This document shows, one piece after another, positions 55,080-63,755 of a stretch of 64,000 bases of DNA. The notes under the pieces were generated by a model. That model did no database searches. It was given only the letters and a program-made list of their open reading frames with translations, and was not told the origin of the DNA. Made by a program: the position numbers and the translations under genes. Each line of letters begins with the position of its first letter. The stretch's first letter is position 1. Origin of the DNA: Pseudoalteromonas fuliginea (GTDB lineage: Bacteria > Pseudomonadota > Gammaproteobacteria > Enterobacterales > Alteromonadaceae); assembly GCF_000690055.1 (NCBI RefSeq), contig NZ_JJNZ01000010.1, positions 1 through 64,000 of the forward strand. The letters are read 5' to 3'.

Positions 55080-55157
55080 ACTTAATAACCTTTGTTATTG
55101 ATTTTATAGATTTTCCACAGCAAATAATTTAGCTTTGCCGTGGAAAAATCTGATTGA

Positions 55158-57224
55158 TTAGAATGTATACTGTATGCCCGCACTAATCGTTCTTGGTTGG
55201 GTCAATACTGCTGTATCAAAGTTAGTATCAGGTTCATTGCTATCAGCAGGTGCTGTACCTGGATACAATGCAACAGGAGCATCTTCATCAAAAATATTAC
55301 GTACTGAAAGATACACTTTAGCTTGCTCAGAGATAACGTAGTTCAAACTTGTATCAAAGGTCGCAAAAGCGTCTGTTTTACCGCCTTCATCGTTTGAAAT
55401 ACTGGTATACCAGCCATCAGTGTACTGGCCACTAACGTTAACAACCCAATTATTTGATTGCCATGTGGTCCCTAATTTCATAGAAGCAGAAGGAACCGTA
55501 AGTAATGAGTTCCCTTCTAGGCCTGAGTTTGGATAATCAGTGATCTCTGAATCTAACAGTGCAAAACCACCATAAAGATTGAACTGATCATTAATCTGCC
55601 AATCGGCATTAAATTCAAAACCAATAGTAGTTACTTCGTCTGCATTTCTAACTACATAAGCTTCATCACGTGAGTTTTCAGGTGTTAAATCAAAAGGTAG
55701 TTGCATGTCTGTATATTGCGAATAAAACAGGTTTTGAGATGTGCTTATACTGTTATTAGCCCATTGCTGACGACCATAGATTTCTAAAGAGTTTACGTAC
55801 TCTTCATCATATTCATAGTTAACAATTGGTGCGCCAAAGGAAATGCCGCCGCCGCCTGCATTATACCCGCGAGATAATTGTAAACCGACAATATGCGTAT
55901 CACTTACTTGGTAGCTGAGCCCAAGCTTAGGTAATAAGGCACTGTAGTCGTTATCGGATTCTATTTTTGCAATCGCTCTATCAGGATCACCGCCTTCACG
56001 TTTGCGGTTTTCTTTTTCGTAGCGTAAACCTGCCGTTAGCTCAAATTTGTCACTAAATGGGAGGGCACCCTCAGAGTAGATTGCAAAATTATCTGAATCA
56101 TCAGTAAAGCTTTGTTTTACAATGAATTGGATCCAATCATCTTGTTTTGAAGTGTAGTAGCGACTACCAATAACCCATTGTTCGCCGTTATCACCTTGAT
56201 AGCGTAAACGAGGTTCTATCACAAACTCTTTGTTATCAATATTCGCTTTAGAACCATCTGGCGTAGATTTACGTTCAAAATTAAAGTCTGTTGCTGAAGC
56301 CGTTACTTCTAACTGTAGTTGTTGAGTTAATGATGCGCTGTATTCAATGCCTAAGCTTTTAGTATGCGTAACATGAACGGGTTGTTGCGGAAAGTTAGAA
56401 CGACGCTGATCAAATGGATAATCAATGATTTCACTATTTGGACCACTGTATTTGTTATCGGTTAGTGTGACAACCACGCGTGTACCGTATTTGTCATCGC
56501 CCTCATAAAGTAATTTCCCTCTAATTGCACGGCCTTCCATGTCAGCAGGGTCTTTAACACCAGGGTAAGATTCATAATCAACAGATGAACTACGTTCAAA
56601 TTGATCTGCTGCAATTCGTAAGGAAAACTGCTCCGAAAGAGGTTGATTATAAATAGCTGAAAGTCGTTTTTGGTCTAAATTCCCGCCTTCAGCACGAATT
56701 GTGAACTCTTGTTCAAACGTCGGATCTTGTGTTTCTACGCGTATTGTACCTGCTATTGCATTACGCCCAGCTAAAGTACTTTGTGGCCCTCTGAGAACTT
56801 CAATTTGTTCTAGATCCCAAATACCTAAATCGCCAAAAACTATTTCGTTATAAGTCGCTGAACGACCATCAATTTGCCAGTTTAAGCGTGCTCTGCTGCC
56901 TGCAAAAAATGCATTCGCGTTTTCTGCGGCTCCAGTACCATCAATACCCCTTACTGTTGGAGCTTTACCAGTACCAGTGACCATTGTGATGTTTGGAATT
57001 TCGCTTAATACGTCTCTTACTGTTCTTAACTCGGGGCGGCTTTCAAGTTCTTTACTATCGAAAACAACAACGCTATTACCACTTTGTAGTAGACTTCTTG
57101 ATAATAACTCTCCAGTAACTTCAATAACGGTCATTTGATCCACTGCGTCATTGTTATCAGAATTAGCTAAAGCTGTAGTAGATGTAAGTGCTGCGAGGGG
57201 GATTAAAACATCCTTAAATTTCAC
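55158..57224 (-). CDS. TonB-dependent ferric-siderophore receptor
   Basis: This outer-membrane receptor has about 688 residues from a GTG at 57224. I chose that start because it follows AAGGAAT and begins a normal signal sequence (KFKDVLIPLAALTSTTALA); the longer frame from 57296 runs through a Fur box. The TonB-box-like stretch is MTVIEV. The plug has RTVRDVLSEIPNITMVTG, VRGIDGTGAAENANAFFAG and GPQSTLAGRNAIAGTIRVET. The 22-strand barrel ends in SAGIQYTF with terminal Phe. LSRGYNAGGGG recalls FyuA-like receptors; I saw no FRAP/NPNL heme motif. It should import the siderophore made here. Confidence 0.9.
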   Translation of the reverse strand: MKFKDVLIPLAALTSTTALANSDNNDAVDQMTVIEVTGELLSRSLLQSGNSVVVFDSKELESRPELRTVRDVLSEIPNITMVTGTGKAPTVRGIDGTGAAENANAFFAGSRARLNWQIDGRSATYNEIVFGDLGIWDLEQIEVLRGPQSTLAGRNAIAGTIRVETQDPTFEQEFTIRAEGGNLDQKRLSAIYNQPLSEQFSLRIAADQFERSSSVDYESYPGVKDPADMEGRAIRGKLLYEGDDKYGTRVVVTLTDNKYSGPNSEIIDYPFDQRRSNFPQQPVHVTHTKSLGIEYSASLTQQLQLEVTASATDFNFERKSTPDGSKANIDNKEFVIEPRLRYQGDNGEQWVIGSRYYTSKQDDWIQFIVKQSFTDDSDNFAIYSEGALPFSDKFELTAGLRYEKENRKREGGDPDRAIAKIESDNDYSALLPKLGLSYQVSDTHIVGLQLSRGYNAGGGGISFGAPIVNYEYDEEYVNSLEIYGRQQWANNSISTSQNLFYSQYTDMQLPFDLTPENSRDEAYVVRNADEVTTIGFEFNADWQINDQFNLYGGFALLDSEITDYPNSGLEGNSLLTVPSASMKLGTTWQSNNWVVNVSGQYTDGWYTSISNDEGGKTDAFATFDTSLNYVISEQAKVYLSVRNIFDEDAPVALYPGTAPADSNEPDTNFDTAVLTQPRTISAGIQYTF

Positions 57225-57244
57225 AGGTATTCCTTTTTGTAAAT

Positions 57245-57263
57245 GTAAATGATAATTGTTTTC
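57245..57263 (-). promoter_or_regulatory. Probable Fur box before the TonB receptor gene
   Basis: GTAAATGATAATTGTTTTC matches 14 of 19 positions of the Fur consensus, 20 bp upstream of the chosen GTG start. Confidence 0.58.
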
Positions 57264-57349
57264 AATACTACATTTGGTTGTATTAAAATACAACACTAAA
57301 GTTAATTAATGTTGTATTTTTAACTTAATTGTTAATCAGTAAAGAGGTG

Positions 57350-57573
57350 GTTTGGCTGTTATTTCAATCTAGGGGCGATTTAATCGCGGCGTGAGGTTTG
57401 TAACCTAGTGGGCTTGGTAAGGGCTCCTGCGTTACCCTACTGGTAGCGCATGTTTGGCATTTATTCAACGTTATCGCCTATTTATGGGAAATAACCACAC
57501 TACATAGGCTCTGCCTTGCCTAAATACCAAGCATACAGCTGAAATTTAACCTCGAAAGATAAACAGGTCCCAG
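57350..57573 (-). repeat. MITE-like element, family 1, inverted copy
   Basis: The right end AACCTCGAAAGATAAACAGG is the exact inverse of the left end of the 54409 copy. The left outer tip is lost after ATTTCAATCTAGGGGCGATT. The gap 57297-57671 holds little else. Confidence 0.78.
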
Positions 57574-57671
57574 ACAAATTTTTTATCTAGTTGTTTCAAA
57601 TAAAAATTTTAACGACGTATAGTGCAATTTAATTCGTTAAATTGCTCAAAGATTTATGCAGGTTGGTATAA

Positions 57672-58358
57672 CTAGGAATTTTTGAATTCGCACTCTGTGA
57701 GCACTATATTTTTGTCACATTGGTAAAATACGGTTAAGTAAGTGTCTTTAGGCACTTGCGGTGAAAGTGCTTGGGTTATTTTAAATTGCAGTTGTTGTTC
57801 ATTAAAGGCAATGAGCGTAGCCGCTTCAAAGCCAAAAAATTGTTTCACACTTGCGTACAAAGCTTTAAAAATACTTTCTTTTGCTGAGAAGATAATGGTT
57901 AACGGGTGTGATACCTGCTCTGCGAACAATCTAAACTGAGGATAGTCATTAGGGTGTAAAATTTGTTCTTGTAGCTCTCGCTCTTGTTTTGCGCTCATTA
58001 GCTGTTCGATATCAATACCAATGCCAGCGATATCTGTGCGCTGAGAGGCCATTGCCATTGCAATCCCTTGAGTGTGGGTAATACTACCGATAACTTTATC
58101 AGGCCATATCGGCGCGCGATCATTGCCAGAAAGAATATCAAAAGAGAAAATACCGAGTGCGTTTAGTACTTTTTTCGCACAAAATCGGCCAGCCAAATAC
58201 TCGGCCTTTCGTTTTGTGACTGCTTTTTGAAGTTGCAGCGGTGAAAAAATCTGATAACTCGAAAAGTCACTATCAATAAAGTGGTTACTATCAAATTTAC
58301 AACAAAAAGTGCTGTGGCTAAGGTAGGGTGTAAACTGAGTATAAGGGGAAAGTTCCAT
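57672..58358 (-). CDS. Sfp/EntD-type 4'-phosphopantetheinyl transferase
   Basis: This 228-residue enzyme attaches the phosphopantetheine arm to the ArCP, T and PCP domains of the siderophore synthetases. The conserved motifs are PIWPDKVIGSITHTQGIAMA, GIGIDIEQL (Mg2+-binding Asp/Glu) near residue 115, and FSAKESIFKALY near 160, arranged as in EntD. It lies on the minus strand at the outer end of the locus, separated from the TonB receptor by a family-1 element. Confidence 0.92.
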   Translation of the reverse strand: MELSPYTQFTPYLSHSTFCCKFDSNHFIDSDFSSYQIFSPLQLQKAVTKRKAEYLAGRFCAKKVLNALGIFSFDILSGNDRAPIWPDKVIGSITHTQGIAMAMASQRTDIAGIGIDIEQLMSAKQERELQEQILHPNDYPQFRLFAEQVSHPLTIIFSAKESIFKALYASVKQFFGFEAATLIAFNEQQLQFKITQALSPQVPKDTYLTVFYQCDKNIVLTECEFKNS

Positions 58359-58490
58359 ATGCTATTTGCATTTTTCCTAAAATTAAGAGTAGCGCTTCAA
58401 TGGTACGTTAAAAATATAATAAATAAAGTAAAGTTTATGACCTTTGTTGAGCTTAAGCTCATTGCGTAATGTACAATATGCATGATTAAT

Positions 58491-58641
58491 TAACCTGAAC
58501 TCTGGATAATAAATCTATATCGAGTAGCTATTGACGCGTAAATTCGCCTTGTTTTCACTGAGAATCTCTGGCTAGAGAAAATAAAGTTAAATATCACCAT
58601 GATTCAATACGTAGTAAATCTCTTAACCAGAGTTCAGGTTA
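58491..58641 (+). repeat. MITE-like element, family 2, intact copy (151 bp)
   Basis: It has perfect 15-bp terminal inverted repeats TAACCTGAACTCTGG / CCAGAGTTCAGGTTA and no ORF. It lies between the phosphopantetheinyl transferase gene and pxpA, and is inverted relative to the 50940 copy. Confidence 0.88.
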
Positions 58642-58657
58642 CTTAGTTTTTGAGTGT

Positions 58658-59389
58658 TTAACGAGTTTGGCACAGAGCTTTGATCTCCTGAATAAGGGCA
58701 ATGCTTGCTTCGTTATCGCTATGCACACATAAACTATCAGCATGTAAAGGTAATACCTTTCCCGATTGAGTTGTTACACAGCCTGTAGTTAACAGTTGTT
58801 TTACTTGCGCAATCAGTGCCGATTTATTATGCACGCTACCAGGAATATTTCGCGACACTAACAGTCCTGCATCGGTATATTGACGGTCCGCGAAGGCTTC
58901 TAAAATTAATGTTAATTGGTATGTTTTGGCAAGTTGCTGATGGCTATGTGCTTTAGCCGTTGCAAGTAGCATGAGCTTTAATGGGGTTGGGTAGATGGCA
59001 ATGGCATGCATGACAGTGTTTAATATTGTTTCATCAGCCATCATGTCGTTATAAAGCGCACCATGTGGCTTTACGTAGCTAAGTGTTAATCCCTGCACTT
59101 TTGCCATACCTTCAACCGCTGCAATTTGATAATGTAGGCAGTTTATTAGCTCGCTTGCACTAAGATTCATTGAGCGCCTACCAAAACCTTGCAGATCTGG
59201 GTAGCTCGGGTGAGCGCCAATTTGTACGTTATATTGTTTTGCAAGAGTGAGCGTGCTTGCCATTACATCGGCATCGCCGGCATGAAAACCACAGGCAATG
59301 TTAGCCATATCAATATGTGGCATTACGCTGCTATCAAGGCCCATTTTCCATGCGCCAAAGCTTTCGCCTAAATCACAGTTAAGTTTCAT
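58658..59389 (-). CDS. pxpA: 5-oxoprolinase subunit A (LamB/YcsF family)
   Basis: This 243-residue protein is of the LamB/YcsF family, subunit A of the bacterial PxpABC 5-oxoprolinase, which opens pyroglutamate to glutamate with ATP. It starts KLNCDLGESFGAWKMG and contains MANIACGFHAGDADVM, GAHPSYPDLQGFGRR, VKPHGALYNDM and EAFADRQYT, all diagnostic. Its start is 1 bp after the GH3 gene stop. pxpB and pxpC, normally adjacent, are not seen in the window. Confidence 0.93.
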   Translation of the reverse strand: MKLNCDLGESFGAWKMGLDSSVMPHIDMANIACGFHAGDADVMASTLTLAKQYNVQIGAHPSYPDLQGFGRRSMNLSASELINCLHYQIAAVEGMAKVQGLTLSYVKPHGALYNDMMADETILNTVMHAIAIYPTPLKLMLLATAKAHSHQQLAKTYQLTLILEAFADRQYTDAGLLVSRNIPGSVHNKSALIAQVKQLLTTGCVTTQSGKVLPLHADSLCVHSDNEASIALIQEIKALCQTR

Positions 59390-59390
59390 A

Positions 59391-61253
59391 TTAGTGCGCC
59401 TTTTGCTGCTTTATAGTGACAGGTAATACACCATTGGCGGGTGACTGCCCAAGTAGTACTTTTGCAAGCGCGGTAAAAGCAGGGCCAGATACAACATCGT
59501 TTTTATCGACATCAATATTATATGCGTAGGATGCAAGTACAGCTTGTGCGTAGTTGCCAAATTCAGCAATATCGTAAGGGGCTCTTAAGCTTATAAATAC
59601 GGTATTTTTATTATTGGCTTTAGCAAAACTGAGTAATGATTTAAGTGCTTTTGGCTGCTGTGCATTATTGAGTGCAAAATTAGCGTCGTCTTTTAAATCA
59701 TCCATGCCGCCAATTTCTACCGCACTTTGGTTTGGTGTCGCATTACCTGCAATTATTATATCGGCAGTGGTTATATCGATATGTGCTTGCTGCGGGTTAA
59801 AACCTTGCAGGCTGCTACAAGTATAGTTAAGCACTTGAGTGCTTATAGCTTCAATGGCTTGTTGCATTGCCATACACTTACGTGTGTCAGGCATAATAAT
59901 ATGAATATGCTGATCTGTTTTAAGGCTAAGCGGTAAAGTGTCTTTATTATTTTTAACTAGCGTTATAGCCTCCACAGCTAGTTGCGCTTCTATTTCACGA
60001 TGTGCTGCACTGCCAATTGTTTGTTTTGCATTTATAAGTGCGCTGATAGGGTCCAAATGAGTGTTTAATCTAAACTTATTTTTAAGTGATATTATACGTT
60101 GCGCTGATTTAGCTATTTCTTGCTCATCAAGTTGCCCTGATTTAACCGCTGCGGCAAGTGATTTTATAAGTTCATCCAACGTTATTAAATCGTCTGGCGT
60201 TCTAATTTCAATTGGCATTAGTGCAATATCAACACCAGCTAAAAATGTATTAATTACCGCTTGAGTGGGTGTAAAGAAATGGCTAATACCAGCCATGTCA
60301 AGCGCATCAGTTATTACAACACCTTGGTAATTTAGTTCTCCTCGTAAAATGTCGGTTACTATTTTACGAGACATCGTTGCAGGTTTTATCATGGTTTTTC
60401 CATCAACGCTTACAAACGTTGTACTATCTAGCGCAGGATACTGAATATGCGCCGTCATGATCATACCGGGATTTTGCTTTGCAATAATGTATTTAAATGG
60501 TGCTAAATCTTGAGCGTAAATAACCTCTTTTTCATGACTTACCATAGGTAAACCAGTGTGACTATCGACGCTGGTATCGCCGTGCCCAGGATAGTGCTTT
60601 AACGACGTAATAACCCCATTGCTTTCAAATCCTGCAACTTGTTCAGCACCAAGCTTGGCAACTAAAACAGGGTCTTCTCCAAAAGAGCGTACGTTTATTA
60701 CCGGATTATCTGGGTTCATATTTACATCGATAGTAGGCGCGTAGTTTACATTAATACCCAAAGAACTTAGCTCTTTAGCAATAACCGTTGCCGTTTTTGT
60801 AGCGAAGCTTGTTCCGTGCTTTTTATATGTTGCACCAATCGACATGTTGCCAGTAAATGAAGTAGCTAGATCACGCGGTAACCTAGCTACTCGTCCACCT
60901 TCTTGATCTATGGATATAAATAACGGTAGTTTACTACTCGATTTACTTGCTGCATTTTGCAGTTGAGCATTCAGTGTAATAGTTTGCTCTATTGATTGGA
61001 TATTTTCAGAAAACAAGATAACCCCCCCAATGTTATGCTTTGCAATTATGTGTGCAAGCTTATCTGGTAATTGAGTTAATGGTGTTCTGCATTGTTTATT
61101 CGTACCTTGTTCGCAAAAATAGCGAAAATCAAGCATGAGCTTTTGACCAAGCTGTTGTTCAAGAGAAAGTACAGGTTGTGCGAACGAGGATTGTATTGGC
61201 ATGAAGCACCCAGATAAAAAAACGATAGACGACACAATATACTTATTTAGCAA
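59391..61253 (-). CDS. Secreted glycoside hydrolase family 3 enzyme (beta-N-acetylglucosaminidase-like)
   Basis: This two-domain GH3 protein has about 620 residues, with the NagZ-like catalytic barrel first and a C-terminal alpha/beta domain. Motifs are SIDQEGGRVARLP, KHYPGHGDTSVDSHTGLP (the His/Asp loop of beta-N-acetylglucosaminidases) and VVITDALDMAGI with the nucleophile Asp. I prefer TTG 61253, which has GGAG 7 bp upstream and begins the signal peptide (LNKYIVSSIVFLSGCFMP); TTG 61265 is the alternative. A Cys in LSGCFMP hints at a possible lipoprotein. Cotranscribed with pxpA. Confidence 0.83.
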   Translation of the reverse strand: MLNKYIVSSIVFLSGCFMPIQSSFAQPVLSLEQQLGQKLMLDFRYFCEQGTNKQCRTPLTQLPDKLAHIIAKHNIGGVILFSENIQSIEQTITLNAQLQNAASKSSSKLPLFISIDQEGGRVARLPRDLATSFTGNMSIGATYKKHGTSFATKTATVIAKELSSLGINVNYAPTIDVNMNPDNPVINVRSFGEDPVLVAKLGAEQVAGFESNGVITSLKHYPGHGDTSVDSHTGLPMVSHEKEVIYAQDLAPFKYIIAKQNPGMIMTAHIQYPALDSTTFVSVDGKTMIKPATMSRKIVTDILRGELNYQGVVITDALDMAGISHFFTPTQAVINTFLAGVDIALMPIEIRTPDDLITLDELIKSLAAAVKSGQLDEQEIAKSAQRIISLKNKFRLNTHLDPISALINAKQTIGSAAHREIEAQLAVEAITLVKNNKDTLPLSLKTDQHIHIIMPDTRKCMAMQQAIEAISTQVLNYTCSSLQGFNPQQAHIDITTADIIIAGNATPNQSAVEIGGMDDLKDDANFALNNAQQPKALKSLLSFAKANNKNTVFISLRAPYDIAEFGNYAQAVLASYAYNIDVDKNDVVSGPAFTALAKVLLGQSPANGVLPVTIKQQKAH

Positions 61254-61515
61254 AACACACTCCAAAGCTAAATAAAATAGATAAGTGTGTGCAGCTTATC
61301 TACTTTTTAGTGCAACTGCAAAACATGGTTTTTCTTTACTAAAGCCATTAACGTATTGTAACGAATAGATAAAATTTATATCGTTAAATTTAATGAAAAT
61401 CAGTACTTACATATATTTTTTCTGTCTTTGTAAACATTAGATTATAAGTTTTCAAGAGGGTATAATTGTAGGCTTTATATACAATAATAAGTGCAAGCTT
61501 TAACTGCCTTGTACT

Positions 61516-63099
61516 GTGGACGATATACATTTGCTGTACAAATTACTACCTGCACTTAATCTAAGGTTACTCATTCTGCTTTTAGCATTTTCTGCTTCGT
61601 TGAGCACTCTAGTAAGTAGTTTTTATTCTACTTATCAAGTGCAAAAAGAGCAGTTAATGAATTACACACTAAAAAGCAATTATGCTTATGCAAATAAGTT
61701 GGCTTCGGCAACCGATAATTTTTTAGAAGCTGCAATGCAGCAACTTACTTATTCAGCAAAAATAATAGAGCAAGAAATAAATAATGAAAAATTATTGAAA
61801 GAAGAAGTAACCAGATTAAATTTACAAACAAATAGTTTTAATTCTGTAGTGATAAACAAGAACGGTATTATTGCAGCGACGTCTCCTGTTTTACCGCAAA
61901 TAATGGAGCAAACAATTTCTTCTCCAGGCGCAATACAAGCATTGAAAGAAAAGCGCCCGCTCATTAGTAAACCTTATATGTCAGCCGCAGGTAATTTGAT
62001 AATTTTTATTTCCCATCCGTTATTTGACAATGCAGGGAATTATTTAGGCTATCTTGGTGGATCTCTTTATTTAAAAGAGCGCAGCATTTTGAATGATTTA
62101 CTGGATCAACATTATTACGATGAAGGGACACATATATATGTGGTCGATTCTTATAAACGCATACTTTATCATCCGGATCATATTCGTATCGGCACCTATG
62201 TAAATAATAACGCAATTATAGATGATGTTATTAATGGAAAAGGAGGGATTGCGAATGTTAAAAGCAGCCAAAATGTTGAGATGCTAGCAGGCTACGCCCC
62301 AGTAAAAAAAGCACATTGGGGAGTTATTGCGCAACGTCCAGTTAAAAATACCTTAGCCTCACTTGATACATTGATTATAGAAGTTATCAAACGTACGTTA
62401 CCAATGGCGGTTATTACTTTTATACTTATAGGCTTTTTTGCTCATTTTATTTCTAGGCCGCTTAAACAACTCGCAAACAAAGTAAATACACTTGATAACC
62501 CGGCTAGTTTTGAAAATTTTGAGAATATAAAAGCATGGTATTTTGAAAGCCAGAGGTTAAAGCTTGCCATGTTAAAAGGTGTGAGTATTTTACAAACTCA
62601 AATAGGCCAATTACGCCATGATGCACAAACAGACCCACTTACAGGGGCGCATAACCGCAGAAGTTTAAACGGATTACTTAATCAACTTATGCTTAAGCAA
62701 ATTCCATTTGCAATATTGGAAATTGATATCGATTTTTTCAAGCGTGTAAATGATACCTTTGGCCACCATAAAGGTGATGAAGCACTAAAAACACTCACCG
62801 ATATTATAAAAAAACTATCCAGAAAGGATGATGTTGTAGCGCGTATTGGTGGTGAAGAGTTTGTACTCATATTACCAAATGAAGACAGCGAAAGTGCTTT
62901 TAAAATAGCGGAACGACTACGAACAACCGTTGCCTCAACAAACATGGACATTATTGGATTTATTACTATTTCTATAGGTATTGCAACCTGGCCTGAGCAC
63001 AGTAACGATATAGACCAAGTGTACAAATATGCGGATAAAGCACTTTATTACGCTAAAGATCACGGCCGAAACTGCTGTGTAATAGCTGATAAAAATTAA
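61516..63099 (+). CDS. Cache-sensor diguanylate cyclase (GGDEF)
   Basis: This 527-residue membrane enzyme makes c-di-GMP in response to an external signal. It has a first transmembrane helix at about 15-38, a double-Cache periplasmic sensor at about 45-285 (ending APVKKAHWGVIAQRP) and a second helix at about 296-318. A short HAMP-like linker precedes the GGDEF domain at about 370-525. The active site is ARIGGEEFVLI, with Glu as third residue (active variant), and the inhibitory I-site RKDD is 5 residues before it. The start is probably GTG 61516. No phosphodiesterase domain is present. Confidence 0.9.
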   Translation: MDDIHLLYKLLPALNLRLLILLLAFSASLSTLVSSFYSTYQVQKEQLMNYTLKSNYAYANKLASATDNFLEAAMQQLTYSAKIIEQEINNEKLLKEEVTRLNLQTNSFNSVVINKNGIIAATSPVLPQIMEQTISSPGAIQALKEKRPLISKPYMSAAGNLIIFISHPLFDNAGNYLGYLGGSLYLKERSILNDLLDQHYYDEGTHIYVVDSYKRILYHPDHIRIGTYVNNNAIIDDVINGKGGIANVKSSQNVEMLAGYAPVKKAHWGVIAQRPVKNTLASLDTLIIEVIKRTLPMAVITFILIGFFAHFISRPLKQLANKVNTLDNPASFENFENIKAWYFESQRLKLAMLKGVSILQTQIGQLRHDAQTDPLTGAHNRRSLNGLLNQLMLKQIPFAILEIDIDFFKRVNDTFGHHKGDEALKTLTDIIKKLSRKDDVVARIGGEEFVLILPNEDSESAFKIAERLRTTVASTNMDIIGFITISIGIATWPEHSNDIDQVYKYADKALYYAKDHGRNCCVIADKN

Positions 63100-63121
63100 C
63101 GACTTATAGAACCATCAGTAT

Positions 63122-63622
63122 TTAAAATTGGGTTTCTATAGGTGAGTAATTTACGGATACTTCGACATTTTTTACATCAGAATAAGCACTCAATGATTTA
63201 GCAACGGCTTTTATATTATCGTCTTGAGTGACTAGTAACATATAGTTATGCGCAGTCGAGCGTATTAAATTAAAGTTGTTGGCTAAATCCTTTGGTACAA
63301 AATCAGATGCAAGCGTAAGAACAAGTGTTCCTGTAACGACCCCTTTTTGTTGCATCGTTTGGTTAAAAACAATATCCCCCTTTTTCAATACCTCTGAGTT
63401 AAAAATCAATTTATCGCCTGATGACATAATGCTATTTGCTTGCAGATGTATTTTTTGGCTAACATCTTCTACTGCCGTTTTATTTTTTATGCTGACCTGT
63501 GTTGGAGTTTGAGGCTCAGACTGTTGTACGGCTGCAGCAGCTGGCTCTTTGCTGTTATTACAGGCAGTCAAAGTGCCTGAAGCAGTTAATATTAATGCAA
63601 TTATTAAATACGGCGGTTTCAT
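63122..63622 (-). CDS. Putative lipoprotein (166 aa)
   Basis: I do not recognise its family. It has a lipoprotein signal with lipobox LTAC at residues 18-21, then a Pro/Gln/Ala-rich linker (EPAAAAVQQSEPQTPTQ) and a globular part of about 115 residues. This carries an alternating pattern (GTLVLTLASDFVPKDLANNF, MLLVTQDDNIKAVAKSL, VEVSVNYSP). It is convergent with the diguanylate cyclase gene, ending 23 bp from its stop. Confidence 0.7.
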   Translation of the reverse strand: MKPPYLIIALILTASGTLTACNNSKEPAAAAVQQSEPQTPTQVSIKNKTAVEDVSQKIHLQANSIMSSGDKLIFNSEVLKKGDIVFNQTMQQKGVVTGTLVLTLASDFVPKDLANNFNLIRSTAHNYMLLVTQDDNIKAVAKSLSAYSDVKNVEVSVNYSPIETQF

Positions 63623-63755
63623 ATTTTTACCTTTTTATTATACAAGATAGAGTTTTTTAGCTTTTTTTTTACACGACTTATTGCTACTGTCATTTGGTAT
63701 TACATTTAAAATACATTTAATAAACAAAAATTACAAAATATAAACAGGGTGTTTT

